DNA of 64,000 nt from Galbibacter kalidii. GTDB taxonomy: Bacteria > Bacteroidota > Bacteroidia > Flavobacteriales > Flavobacteriaceae. Of this stretch, positions 32,846-41,420 are shown piece by piece. The stretch covers positions 16,149-80,148 of the forward strand of contig NZ_JAPFGA010000011.1 of assembly GCF_026241135.1 (NCBI RefSeq), written 5' to 3'. Position 1 is the first letter of the stretch, and each line of letters opens with the position of its first letter. A program made the position numbers and the translations under genes. The notes beneath the pieces are model-generated. The model had not been told where the DNA came from and ran no database searches. It saw only the letters and a program-made list of their open reading frames with translations.

Positions 32846-34509
32846 TTATTTCAACTTATCCAACTCCTTCAGATAAAAAGATGGTGGTATCCCATATTTT
32901 GCTTTAAATGCATTGGTAAAACGGGCTGTGGTAGTATATCCCGCCTCTTTGGCAAGGGCTTTAATAGAATACTTTCTAGCCATAGCATCCGTCTTAAGTA
33001 GCTCGATAATATAATTCAACCTTAACTCATTAAGGTAATCAGGAAATTTTTGCCCCCGAAAATGAGAAATGACCTGTGATACATATTTGGTATTGGTATC
33101 AGTATATACGGCCAGTCTTTCCAGGTTTATATCCTCATTTTTAAACTTCAGGCCCTTTTCAAATTTATCCAGCTGTTTTAAAATAGTATCAACGGTTTCT
33201 TTGGGTATATCCAGGGTTCCCACTTCTGCTTCCTCAACTTTTGTAGGGAGGCTTCCATGATACATCAGGGCCTTAAACCTTTCCCTATATTTCTTTTTGA
33301 TGTTGTAAAACCGAAAAGCCCCGAAAAACAACAGTATAGCCAATAATGATGCTCCCCCGGTCAGTAGCACTTCTTTTCGTTTTTTCTTTTCCAGTAAATC
33401 CGTTACCCGTTGTTTCTCCCGAATCAGCTTTGCCGAATTATATTCCCTGTACATTTTGCCGGAGAGGTATTTATACCGTTCCTGAAGCACACTATCCACC
33501 TTTAGCAGCTGCTCTATATAATACAGGTACATATCCGTGCTATCTTGGTGCTGGTAATAATTCATCAACAGCCTATAATTCTCTTTCAACTCCGGCTTGA
33601 TATAACCGGTTTTTTCAAAAATGGAATCCACCCGTTTAAAATGGGAAATCCCCTCTGCTTCCCTGTTCAATGCTTTATGGCTTTTCCCTAAGTAAAAATG
33701 GGTTATGGCAACATTGGCAAAGTCTTTTTTGGTTTTCACAGCCGGCAATGCACTATCCAGCTTCGCTATGGCCAATTTAAAATTTTGCTCCCCGTATTTA
33801 TTAATGCCTGCCGATTGCATAAAATAGGGAACCATAGCGGTATCCCCCAATTGCTTCCCTTCTTTTACCCCCCTTCGGTTCAACTTATTGCTCATTCCAT
33901 AATTTTTCATTTGGGTATGACACCGTGCCAATGCGTGCAATGATTTCATATAAGCTTTTGCCTGTTTGTCCCTAAAATAATGAAGACTCAAATTAAACAG
34001 CTTAACAGCATCCGGGTATTGTTCCAACTGATAATAAATCTGTGCTAAATTGTATTGTATTTTGTGTATCAGGTAAGGCTGCCCTGTTGTGGTATTAGCC
34101 AATTTTTCGGCTAACAGTAAATGATCCAATGCCTGTCTATACTTCCTGTCATTTAAAAATACCATCCCCTTAGTGACATGTGCAGCACTGATCAAGGCTG
34201 TATCCCTTGATGCTACCGCAGAAATGATCATACTGTCAACATAAACCAACCTCAGGGAATCCCCGGAAAAATGGAGGTAGTATTTATAGCCATTAACAAT
34301 TTCTTTCCGGTTATTTTCCGCTTTCGCCTTATTTAAAAAGTGCTTAAGTAAAGGGCTCTTCTTGAATCGTTGTTGCTGTTGCGCTTAATCTTTACAAACA
34401 AGGCATCATAGGTTTCACCTTTAAGCGAATCGTGAATTTTATAATCAATTTCCTGGGCTGATAACCCGTTTGATAAAAATAAAGCTGTAATAAGTAAAAG
34501 TCTGTTCAT
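32846..34509 (-). pseudogene. AraC/TPR transcriptional regulator broken by a frameshift
   Basis: The N-terminus (MNRLLLITALFLSNGLSAQ, signal peptide, then IHDSLKGETYDALFVKI) is read in one frame to a stop near 34333. The continuation SPLLKHFLNKAKAEN, TPR repeats, one membrane segment (LLAILLFFGAFRFY) and a C-terminal AraC HTH (YSIKALAKEAGYTTTARFTNAFKAKYG) are in another. One missing base near 34362-34368 would explain it. Intact, the protein would be about 554 residues, a common Flavobacteriia design with periplasmic TPR sensor and cytoplasmic HTH. A real mutation or a sequencing error are both possible. Confidence 0.82.
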
Positions 34510-34926
34510 TATTGTTCGGGTATGGGCAATCCACAAACCACCTAAACTGCCTCCCAGCCTCCCGCCATTGGCGGAGAGGAAAGGAGATACTCTCACTCCC
34601 CCTTTGGGGGAGCGGGAGGGGGCTAAGCGGACTCGGATACTTCATTCTTCAAAATATAGAGGGAATTCATTAAAGATACACTTAAAACCAATACAAACTA
34701 TCGACTAACAAGGGTTTTTTAAGTAAAAACAGCTCCTTGGTTTTCGGAAAATCAACGTTGATTTTCCGAAAACCCACATACAACCATTTGCGACAAAGCC
34801 TACTATAACTATAGATTTGCTTCGAATTCAAACACCAAAAACCACCTGATCATCTCAGGTGAATAGTTCTGCTTATCCGGATAAAAGAACTGATAAAATC
34901 ATCAGTAATCTTTTAAAAATTTAAAC
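34510..34926. other. Palindrome-rich divergent intergenic region
   Basis: 417 bp between divergent genes. It holds a G/C-rich block near 34550-34626, a perfect 36-bp palindrome at 34739-34774, a hairpin CACCTGA/TCAGGTG (34843-34861), TTATCCGGATAA near 34874, and ACTGAT/ATCAGT just before the lipoprotein gene. No gene. Confidence 0.7.
34739..34774. repeat. Perfect 36-bp palindrome without a loop
   Basis: Left arm GGTTTTCGGAAAATCAAC, right arm GTTGATTTTCCGAAAACC, with the centre between 34756 and 34757. All 18 base pairs match and no bases are unpaired. No T-tract follows on either side, so it is not a normal terminator. Confidence 0.95.
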
Positions 34927-35415
34927 ATGAAACATCTAATATACCTTATGCCCCTATTTGTCATATTATTAACTGCTTGCAGTCAAGACAGCAGTGCTTA
35001 TGAAACGGAAAAACTTTATACTGCGCCTGCGGCAAACCACAATGAACCTCTGCATAACCTTATTGCAAACTCCCATTTAAGTCCGGAGGCGCAAAGCAGT
35101 CTTTTCTCTTTTACCGAGAATATACTCCAACTACAACACGGTTCACAGCAGGCACTTTACAGCTACCTTACAACTTATAAAGCCGGCGTGACCAACAGTA
35201 AGGTTTTAAATGATGAGGACAAACGTGTCATTCTCACCATGGTTTCTTTAAGCAAAAATCATTACGATTCGTTTGCACCCCATCAAATGGCTACCGGTGG
35301 TGAAGAGGGAGAAGATGACGATGATGGCGATCGCGAAGACCCTGATTGGGATTTAGTAGTAACCGATATGATTGATATGACAGAAAGAACCCTGGGAAAC
35401 AGTATGTCTGAATGA
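34927..35415 (+). CDS. Acidic lipoprotein of unknown function
   Basis: 162 residues. Lipobox LLTACS (Cys at about 18). The middle is helical. The C-terminal third is very acidic (GGEEGEDDDDGDREDPDWD), which could bind cations or act as a surface-export-type sequence. No family recognised. Its leader carries several hairpins, and the AraC gene lies 300 bp downstream, beyond a MITE-like repeat. Confidence 0.7.
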   Translation: MKHLIYLMPLFVILLTACSQDSSAYETEKLYTAPAANHNEPLHNLIANSHLSPEAQSSLFSFTENILQLQHGSQQALYSYLTTYKAGVTNSKVLNDEDKRVILTMVSLSKNHYDSFAPHQMATGGEEGEDDDDGDREDPDWDLVVTDMIDMTERTLGNSMSE

Positions 35416-35434
35416 CCCAAGAACAATAGGCCTG

Positions 35435-35657
35435 AAGGTGTCTAAAAAGTCTGCTTTGCACATATTGTCATGCTGAGCTTGTCGAAGCACAGTCGAAGGG
35501 CTGTACTGAGCAATGTCACCCTGTGCTGAGCCTGTCGAAGCATCGAAGGACGTCGAAGACAATTTGATTTTCAATGAATTATAATTCGATACTTCGACTG
35601 TACTAAGTACAACATAGCTCAGTATAACAGCTGACTCTATAACTTTTTAAGCACCTT
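35435..35657. repeat. MITE-like element, degenerate copy
   Basis: Imperfect terminal inverted repeats AAGGTGTCTAAAAAGT (35435) and AACTTTTTAAGCACCTT (35641-35657) enclose TCGAAG-type palindromes and a TTTTCAATGAATTAT piece. The intact relative is at 40539-40699. Confidence 0.75.
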
Positions 35658-35712
35658 CTTCCCTATAGTTCCGTCCCCCCTTCCCTACTATTAGAAATCT
35701 TACTACTAAAAC

Positions 35713-36570
35713 TTGAAACCGAAAGCCTACCATAACACACCACCAAACAGTTTTGTCGTTTATTTCCTGACCAGTACCGATCAGGTAAAAACAATCAACA
35801 CTGCCCTTAACAGCCATGATTATACCATTGTACTGGTAAAAAATGGCAGATTGCGGTTAAAGGTCAACAAAGTATTTATAGTCATAAAAAAAGGAGAGGC
35901 GCTCATCCTTCCGATAAACGGTTATGGCACTATTGTAAAACCTACGGGGAAACTGTTTGCAGCTGTACTTTCCTTTAAAACAGCATTTATCTTCCAAAGT
36001 GTCAAATACCAAGAATCCATTCCCTTGTTCTTGTTTTTAATGCTTAAACCTTTCTCAAGGGTAAAGATAGATGAAAAACAAGCTGAACTGCTTGTCTCAT
36101 TATTTAAATATTTAAGGAAAAACCAAGTAAAAAAATACTTTCCAAAACTACATCAACATATTATTTCAATAACATTTCAGTTGATACTATTGATCCTTTA
36201 CCAACTATATTCACACCCGGATGAATCAAAAGTTTTAAGCTCCCCGCAAAATAAAAAATTAGTATTGCAATTTTTCCACCTCGTGCACGCTAACTTTAAA
36301 AAGGAGCACCGGGTTAAATTTTATGCAGATAAGCTATACATAACTACAGACCACCTTTATAAAACCATAAAAAAGGTAACAGGAAAATCTCCCATAAACT
36401 TTATACACCTATACCTGATAAGGGAGGCCTCCATACTATTAATAGAAGGAAATACCATAAAACAAATCAGCAACCACTTAGGGTTTAAAAGCCCTTCCCT
36501 CTTCGGAAAATTCTTTAAAAGGCACACAGGTTATACCCCCTCACATTACCAACAAACAAAAAATCAATAA
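35713..36570 (+). CDS. AraC-family transcriptional regulator
   Basis: 285 residues, TTG start (35713); the next Met is too far inside. An N-terminal cupin-like sensing domain (TIVLVKNGRLRLKVNKVFIVIKKGEALILP, abbreviated) is followed by a C-terminal AraC HTH (YADKLYITTDHLYKTIKKVTGKSP; IKQISNHLGFKSPSLFGKFFKRHTGYTP). Target unknown. A small HTH gene follows by 25 bp on the same strand, so the two may be one transcript. Confidence 0.88.
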   Translation: MKPKAYHNTPPNSFVVYFLTSTDQVKTINTALNSHDYTIVLVKNGRLRLKVNKVFIVIKKGEALILPINGYGTIVKPTGKLFAAVLSFKTAFIFQSVKYQESIPLFLFLMLKPFSRVKIDEKQAELLVSLFKYLRKNQVKKYFPKLHQHIISITFQLILLILYQLYSHPDESKVLSSPQNKKLVLQFFHLVHANFKKEHRVKFYADKLYITTDHLYKTIKKVTGKSPINFIHLYLIREASILLIEGNTIKQISNHLGFKSPSLFGKFFKRHTGYTPSHYQQTKNQ

Positions 36571-36595
36571 AAGCCAAAATCATAAATTTTATACC

Positions 36596-36892
36596 ATGCA
36601 AACCTTTTTAATAACAGCAAAACAATTAAATCATTTCAAACAAGAACTGATAGAAGAAATTAAATTACTGGTAAAGGAAACCAGAAAAAGCAGGGAAAGC
36701 CATTGGATACGTTCGGCCCAGGTCAGGGAAATACTGCAGATCAGTTCCAGTTCACTGCAAAAATTACGCAATAATGGTTCGATCCCGTTCACTAAGGTAG
36801 ATGGCCTTATTTTTTACAACCGAAATCATATAGAACAATTGTTGTTAAACAATATCAACAAAACCGATGAAAATTCAGATGGTGATGGATAA
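36596..36892 (+). CDS. Excisionase-like HTH protein
   Basis: 98 residues. An N-terminal helix is followed by a MerR/AlpA-type winged HTH: WIRSAQVREILQISSSSLQKLRNNGSIPFTKVDGLIFY (abbreviated), the HTH_17 pattern common on Bacteroidota mobile elements. Such proteins serve as excisionases or small regulators. No integrase lies nearby. It follows the AraC gene and precedes the second phage-like module (minus strand). Confidence 0.8.
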   Translation: MQTFLITAKQLNHFKQELIEEIKLLVKETRKSRESHWIRSAQVREILQISSSSLQKLRNNGSIPFTKVDGLIFYNRNHIEQLLLNNINKTDENSDGDG

Positions 36893-36954
36893 TAAGTATA
36901 ACCAAAGGAGGGTTCGGTTAATTGAGTTGATTGGGGAATAGTTATTCAAAGTTT

Positions 36955-37225
36955 AAAGTTCAAGGTTCAAAATTGAAGATTAATAGGTGGGGATGGGTTA
37001 ATTGGTCTTCGACAGAGCCTGACTGACAATAGTAGCATGATGAACAAAAGAAGTAGAATGTCATCCTGAGCTTAGCCTGTGCTGAACATAGTTTCAGTAT
37101 GTCGAAGGGTTGACGAAGTATCGAAGGGCTTTTAAAGCACTGAAGTGCAAACAAAACGGTATGTCATCCTGAGCCTGTCGAAGGGCTGTGCTGACCGCAG
37201 CGTCAGCATAACGAAACATCACCAA
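36955..37225. repeat. TCGAAG-type repeat block
   Basis: Several partial copies of the GTCATCCTGAGC / TTCGACAGAGCCTG repeat in mixed orientation, plus a heptamer-like GTTCAAGGTTC piece at the left. No gene in this stretch. Confidence 0.8.
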
Positions 37226-37251
37226 AAAGCCCGGACTATGCCGGGCTTTTC
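37226..37251. terminator. Bidirectional terminator
   Basis: AAGCCCGG (37228-37235) pairs with CCGGGCTT (37242-37249), with As to the left and Ts to the right. It lies 7 bp past the stop of the last gene of the minus-strand module. Confidence 0.85.
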
Positions 37252-37256
37252 CATAC

Positions 37257-37433
37257 CTACTTTTTAAGTAGTCTGACCAACCATCTTAGAAGCATGGTAA
37301 TTAAAAAACTAACTACCGCTCCTATGGCAGCCATAATAATGGTTAATAACACATCATCCGATCTAATGGTGGGCAGCATTCCAAAAACAGTTCCGCCCGT
37401 AAAACTAAATTTATAAATAGTATTATTTTCCAT
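37257..37433 (-). CDS. 58-residue membrane protein, holin-like
   Basis: Reads MENNTIYKFSFTGGTVFG, then one strong hydrophobic segment (LLTIIMAAIGAVVSFLIT) and a basic end (RWLVRLLKK). ATG at 37433, stop just before the terminator, and 7 bp after the 73-residue gene. Size, single membrane segment and basic tail recall small holins. No family recognised. Confidence 0.6.
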   Translation of the reverse strand: MENNTIYKFSFTGGTVFGMLPTIRSDDVLLTIIMAAIGAVVSFLITMLLRWLVRLLKK

Positions 37434-37440
37434 TATAATA

Positions 37441-37662
37441 CTATTTCACTTTAGCTTCACCATCAAACACTACAGCCTGGCACACAGCAGTAGCCACCGT
37501 ACCGGCCACAACCATATACGAAGCGATACTGACTACCGTAGCCGGCAACGCAACAGGTGCTGCTACTATAACACCTCCCGCAGCAGCCAGTGCCACTCCA
37601 ACATTCCGAAACACCCTGAAAAACTTCGGTGTCGGTTTTTGATAACGTTCTATGATTTTCAT
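37441..37662 (-). CDS. 73-residue two-pass membrane protein
   Basis: KIIERYQKPTPKFFRVFRNVG, then a Gly/Ala-rich pair of hydrophobic segments (VALAAAGGVIVAAPVALPA and VSIASYMVVAGTVATAVCQAVV). Similar short Ala/Gly-rich proteins accompany DUF5675 genes in Bacteroidota genomes, as far as I recall. With the 58-residue protein it could form a holin/antiholin-like pair; this is inference from size and place. Confidence 0.6.
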   Translation of the reverse strand: MKIIERYQKPTPKFFRVFRNVGVALAAAGGVIVAAPVALPATVVSIASYMVVAGTVATAVCQAVVFDGEAKVK

Positions 37663-37789
37663 GATTTTACTTTTTTATGATTAAACAATTTAAATCGATA
37701 AATGTTTGTTATAAACCAACCCTTGAAGGGTTAACACCAGCAAGAACCTTAATACTTAGTACTCAATACTTAGTACTTGATACTTAACA

Positions 37790-38194
37790 CTAATGCGCTT
37801 TCGAAACAATCCTTAAAAACAATCCTTCCTTAAGCTTCCTCGACCGCTCGTAATACAAAAACAACCTGTCGAGTGCTGTTTTGGAAAAGACGCCTTTCCC
37901 CATACCCGTAAGCTGACTTACAGGCGCAATACAGCCCCTGAGCTCTTCGGGGGCGTTGTTTGCCGGATGTATCAGTATGCCGTCCCTGTCTGGCACCATC
38001 CCTATCTTAAAGTGCGGACCAAACCTATGGGTAGTCCGCAATGTAAGCGGGTAACATCCATCCGGGATACACGAAATGTTCCGTCGGTTCTCTTTCCAGG
38101 GCAACTCTATGGTAAAACAGATAAAGTCCCCTTGGTAATAGAGAGCACCAATGGTGCTCTCTTTAAAATGGGTTCGCAATAAAACCAGTTCCAT
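37790..38194 (-). CDS. DUF5675 family protein
   Basis: 134 residues. Family pattern: STIGALYYQGDFICFTIELPWKENRRNISCIPDGCYPL (abbreviated), then ILIHPANNAPEELRGCIAPV and a late FLRIV. The IHPANNAPEELRGCIA stretch, with conserved His and Cys, resembles an enzyme site such as that of L,D-transpeptidase/YkuD-like folds, but no activity is known to me. DUF5675 occurs in phages and prophage-like regions. It follows the 38198 gene by 3 bp, so the two are co-transcribed. Confidence 0.8.
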   Translation of the reverse strand: MELVLLRTHFKESTIGALYYQGDFICFTIELPWKENRRNISCIPDGCYPLTLRTTHRFGPHFKIGMVPDRDGILIHPANNAPEELRGCIAPVSQLTGMGKGVFSKTALDRLFLYYERSRKLKEGLFLRIVSKAH

Positions 38195-38197
38195 TGG

Positions 38198-38953
38198 TTA
38201 TGGTTTATCGATCCCCACTACAGCCAGGGCGTTAAACGACCCGTTCCTCAACGGGTACATCTGTCCGTTTACCTCTTGATAGAAGTTAACCCCCATGACC
38301 TGTAACAACGGTAAGGTACTATCGGCCGTTACATTGGCGCTCATGTCAATGGCCGGTACCTCTTGTGCACCCCAGGGGGTAATAGCAGTTTTATTGCTAT
38401 TGAACACAAAGGCATTACCATTAAAATCGAGTTCTGCCATTCCGAGTACGATCTCAAAATGCATAGTTCCGCTCGGCGCGATAATATACTCGTTGGCCGT
38501 AAAAGCGTCAATTTGAAGCTGTAAACTTCCTGCCACCCTGTCCAGGTTTAAAGCATAAGCAGAGTATAAAGCGCTATCAAGCTTACCGTTGCCATTAAAA
38601 TTAAAACCTTCGAGGGGTTCCATAACACCATCGGCTATAGTCCTGAGACCACGTCCGTTAACGGTATCGGTTTTAATAATAGCCAGCAGTTCCTTGGTCA
38701 GACGTGAGTTCACACGTGGGTCTTTGGCATTTTTAAGCAGGGGCAAAATAGCCTTTCGTATAAGCTTACTGCCCAGTCCTGCACGTGCAAATTCCGCATT
38801 GTTTTCGCGGGTACGCTGAAAAGCAGGGTGGTTTTCAAGCCGCTTTTTGTCTATGCCTCCCTTTTTGCGGGCCACATAGCCATCGGCAGTTTTGTAAAAG
38901 GTAACCCCATCCATGGTACCTTTTAGTTTAATAATTCCATCTTGTTTTGCCAT
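38198..38953 (-). CDS. Conserved hypothetical protein of a phage-like module
   Basis: 251 residues starting MAKQDGIIKLKGTMDGVTFY, an N-terminus I recall from a common but uncharacterised Bacteroidota family that travels with DUF5675. Basic N-terminal third (KKGGIDKKRLENHPAFQRTREN), then a beta-rich C-terminal half. No signal peptide or catalytic motif. First gene of the minus-strand module. A palindrome CTGTAAG-GCGCT-CTTACAG (38980-38998) lies 27 bp upstream of its start. A structural or packaging-type role is only a guess. Confidence 0.7.
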   Translation of the reverse strand: MAKQDGIIKLKGTMDGVTFYKTADGYVARKKGGIDKKRLENHPAFQRTRENNAEFARAGLGSKLIRKAILPLLKNAKDPRVNSRLTKELLAIIKTDTVNGRGLRTIADGVMEPLEGFNFNGNGKLDSALYSAYALNLDRVAGSLQLQIDAFTANEYIIAPSGTMHFEIVLGMAELDFNGNAFVFNSNKTAITPWGAQEVPAIDMSANVTADSTLPLLQVMGVNFYQEVNGQMYPLRNGSFNALAVVGIDKP

Positions 38954-38979
38954 AATAATAATTGTTATGTATTAAACTC

Positions 38980-38998
38980 CTGTAAGGCGCTCTTACAG
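38980..38998. promoter_or_regulatory. Operator-like palindrome upstream of the module
   Basis: CTGTAAG (38980-38986) and CTTACAG (38992-38998) are perfect inverted repeats 27 bp upstream of the 38953 start. Another palindrome, TACTGCAGTA, lies near 39018. Candidate binding site for the small HTH protein encoded divergently at 39283. Confidence 0.5.
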
Positions 38999-39282
38999 TA
39001 ATGGAAATGATCGAATTACTGCAGTATTTTTTCATTTCTGAGACGAACTTATAACAGTCAAAAACAAGAAGGAAATTTCCAATTCCGTTATTGCAGGTAT
39101 TTGCCCATACCGACCTTTTTTGCCGACAAATACAAATAAGTATTTTTAACATCATAAAAAATCCAAACCTTGTTATTGGTCGAATTTTCTTACGTAAAAG
39201 TAGAGGTAAATCCTGTTTATTCTTATATTTAAAGGCATGTTCCCCCCTATCAACCCCCAGGATACCCCCTAGATAAGCCCAT

Positions 39283-39480
39283 ATGCGTATTAAAAGAGTG
39301 TGTATTTATCCAAAAGATATCCAACGGATTACGGGTAAGAGTATCCGTAGTTCCAGAAACCTGTATAAAAACATCAGGGAATACTTCGAAAAAGAACCCC
39401 ATCAATTTGTTTCTATACAAGAATTTGCCATCTATTCCGGTATTGAATTGGAAATAGTTAAGGAATATATTACCGGTTGA
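39283..39480 (+). CDS. Small HTH-like protein divergent from the phage-like module
   Basis: 65 residues: RIKRVCIYPKDIQRITGKSIRSSRNLYKNIREYF (abbreviated), then QFVSIQEFAIYSGIELEIVKEYI. Two short helical pairs of HTH type; similar small proteins (KRVYIYPKDIQRITG-type starts) are frequent in Bacteroidota, in my memory often beside the family encoded at 38198. It could regulate the divergent operon. No catalytic features. Confidence 0.7.
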   Translation: MRIKRVCIYPKDIQRITGKSIRSSRNLYKNIREYFEKEPHQFVSIQEFAIYSGIELEIVKEYITG

Positions 39481-39589
39481 CTTTAACATGAATTGTACTC
39501 ATTTTTAAGCATGCTGAGCAATCTAAAGTAAATTCCAATCCCCAAATTCCAATTTCCAAAAAAGATTAATTGAGTTAATTAGGATGATT

Positions 39590-39805
39590 GGTTAATTGGT
39601 CTTCGACAGAGCCTGTGCTGAGTTTATCGAAGTACTCAGACTGACATTAGTGGTATTATGAACAAAAGAAATAAAATGTCATCCTGAGCTTAGCAATGTC
39701 ACCCTGAGCCTGTCGAAGGGCTGTACTGAGCTCCTGTGCTGAACATGGTTTCAGTATATCGAAGGGTTGTCGAAGGGCTCTGCTGAACTTAGTTTCAGTA
39801 GGCAA
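39590..39805. repeat. TCGAAG-type repeat block
   Basis: Mixed partial copies of the palindromic repeat (TCTTCGACAGAGCCTG, GTCACCCTGAGCCTGTCGAAGG, GCTGAACATGGTTTCAG). The same phrases occur in the block at 36998-37222, so these two blocks flank the DUF5675 module on both sides. Confidence 0.8.
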
Positions 39806-39894
39806 GGATTTGTATAGGAACAGCTTTTCCAAAGTTTTGAACTTTGGAAAAGCCATGAGAAATTCAACTCTTAGCAAGAATTTGGTTAAGCTCT

Positions 39895-39934
39895 TGTTTT
39901 GGTGCGTTTTTGGTGTATATTTGTATTAAATACA
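39895..39934 (+). promoter_or_regulatory. Promoter and operator of parDE (2)
   Basis: TTG (-33, 39895-39897) and TATATTTG (-7, 39916-39923) are 18 bp apart. The perfect palindrome TGTATT-A-AATACA (39922-39934) overlaps the -7 box. The start codon is at 39949. Layout matches autoregulated toxin-antitoxin operons. Confidence 0.75.
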
Positions 39935-39948
39935 CACAATATAGTATC

Positions 39949-40191
39949 ATGGCAAGGCAAACAATAACAATTAACAAACCCAACGACCTTTGGATGAAAC
40001 ACCAGCTTGAAAAAAATGAATACTCAAGCAAAAGTGAATTGATCAACGATTTGATCCGTAGGCAAAGGGAACAGGAAGAAGAACGCATGTGGCTCAGGAA
40101 TGAACTAATCAAGGGCGAAGAAAGCGGCATTTCAAACAAAACCATGGCCGAAATATTGCAAGTCGCCAAAGAACGTGCTAAAAAAGGTTAA
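39949..40191 (+). CDS. parD: ParD-like antitoxin (second pair)
   Basis: 80 residues from MARQTITINKPN; the open frame begins earlier, but the promoter and palindrome lie inside that extension. Ribbon-helix-helix N-terminus (TITINKPNDLWMKHQLEKNEYSSKSELINDLIRRQ, abbreviated), then an acidic/basic tail. The stop TAA is followed directly by the toxin ATG. Sequence differs clearly from the pair at 32000, so crosstalk is unlikely. Confidence 0.88.
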   Translation: MARQTITINKPNDLWMKHQLEKNEYSSKSELINDLIRRQREQEEERMWLRNELIKGEESGISNKTMAEILQVAKERAKKG

Positions 40192-40464
40192 ATGAAGTAT
40201 GTCTTAACGCGACAGGCAGAAGAAGACCTAATCCAAATATATCTTTATGGTTTAAGCCGCTTCGGAGTCTCACAGGCTGAAAAATACCATAACTCTTTTG
40301 AAAAAGCGTTTAAGAGAATAGCCAAAAACCCGGAAATGTTCCCCAAGGCTTTCCATATCCGGAAGAGATATCAATATTGTGTACATGTGTCGCACACCAT
40401 CTTTTTTACCGTAGAAAACTCTATTAGGATCGTTAGGATTATTGGGAAACAAAAATTTCCCTAA
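40192..40464 (+). CDS. parE: ParE-like toxin (second pair)
   Basis: 90 residues: YVLTRQAEEDLIQIYLYGLSRFG, then AEKYHNSFEKAFKRIAKNPEMFP and a C-terminal HTIFFTVENSIRIVRIIGKQ, as in ParE/RelE-fold toxins. Starts immediately after the parD stop. Flanked by repeat blocks, with a MITE-like element 75 bp downstream. Confidence 0.88.
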   Translation: MKYVLTRQAEEDLIQIYLYGLSRFGVSQAEKYHNSFEKAFKRIAKNPEMFPKAFHIRKRYQYCVHVSHTIFFTVENSIRIVRIIGKQKFP

Positions 40465-40538
40465 ACTTTTTTATAGGGGGAGAAGCCTTTTCTGTTTTGA
40501 TTCCAAATAAATTTCAATTCTTCTCTTTATATTTGCTG

Positions 40539-40699
40539 AAGAGGCTGTCTAAAAAGTCCTGAATGAACTTGATTTGTCAGTCTGAGCTTGTCGAAGACTT
40601 GCTGGTTTTTAGTGAATTATGCTTCGACGCCCTTCGACAGGCTCAGGGTGACATTACTTAGCATGACATCAGAATTTACAGCTTTTTAGACAGCCTCTT
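40539..40699. repeat. MITE-like element with 18-bp perfect terminal inverted repeats
   Basis: AAGAGGCTGTCTAAAAAG (40539-40556) and its exact complement CTTTTTAGACAGCCTCTT (40682-40699) bound a 161-bp element. Inside, TCTGAGCTTGTCGAAG faces CTTCGACAGGCTCAGG, so palindromes are nested. No coding capacity. A degenerate relative is at 35435-35657. Confidence 0.92.
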
Positions 40700-41420
40700 G
40701 AAGTTAAAAAAACCATAATTATAAATGCTCTTTACCAGACAAGGCCGGTATTCCGGATTTTTAAAGCCCATTTCCTACGCCATTGATTTGGGTATTATTT
40801 AACTACTCTTCTTCTTTTTTAGCTTCTTCTTTAAACTCTCCATTTTCTTTTTCATAAACGTCTTTCGTTTAAGGTTAGCAAAGCTATAATCCAATCTGTA
40901 GAAAAGGTAGGCTATTGTTATACTTTTAAGATGTGCAATAATTATGTTTTTGTGTTGTACAAATATTATTTTATGTTGTTAAAAACAAATTAATAACATC
41001 CTTTTAAAAATCAACCACTTTATCTAAAACAGGATCGACAGTTACAAGAATTTTTAATGCCCAATCAAACCCAAACTCTACTACATTAATTTTGATTATA
41101 GGCGCTATGGGGTTCAAATTGAATGACTTTTCCAAAATATATGATTCATTAAAGGATAATGACATCCTAGATTTTAAAAAGAAAAATTCCAGAAAGAAAA
41201 CTAAATAATGTATTGTCAATCTCTAGTGAATGGTTGTTTAATAAAGAATTAGGTAAGTGAATCCAGATTACTAAATCTATTTAATTCCTTCTTTTATCAA
41301 GCCTTAATCATAAAGTTTACTTATCAACAAGGCAATTAACATAAATTAATAATATCAAAGCCTTTAATTACTTAACAACTCCTTTTTTATTTTTGTTATA
41401 CAACATAATTATATAGTTTC
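40700..41420. other. AT-rich intergenic region
   Basis: About 720 bp without a supported gene. A 71-codon minus-strand frame at 41004-41219 has no recognisable family, so it is left out; it might be a gene remnant. A TATTTTG near 41389, just before the next gene, is a possible weak -7 box. Confidence 0.55.

Noticed and set aside
41004-41219. 71-codon minus-strand frame
   Set aside because: No start context, partner or family; possibly a remnant, but not supportable as a gene.
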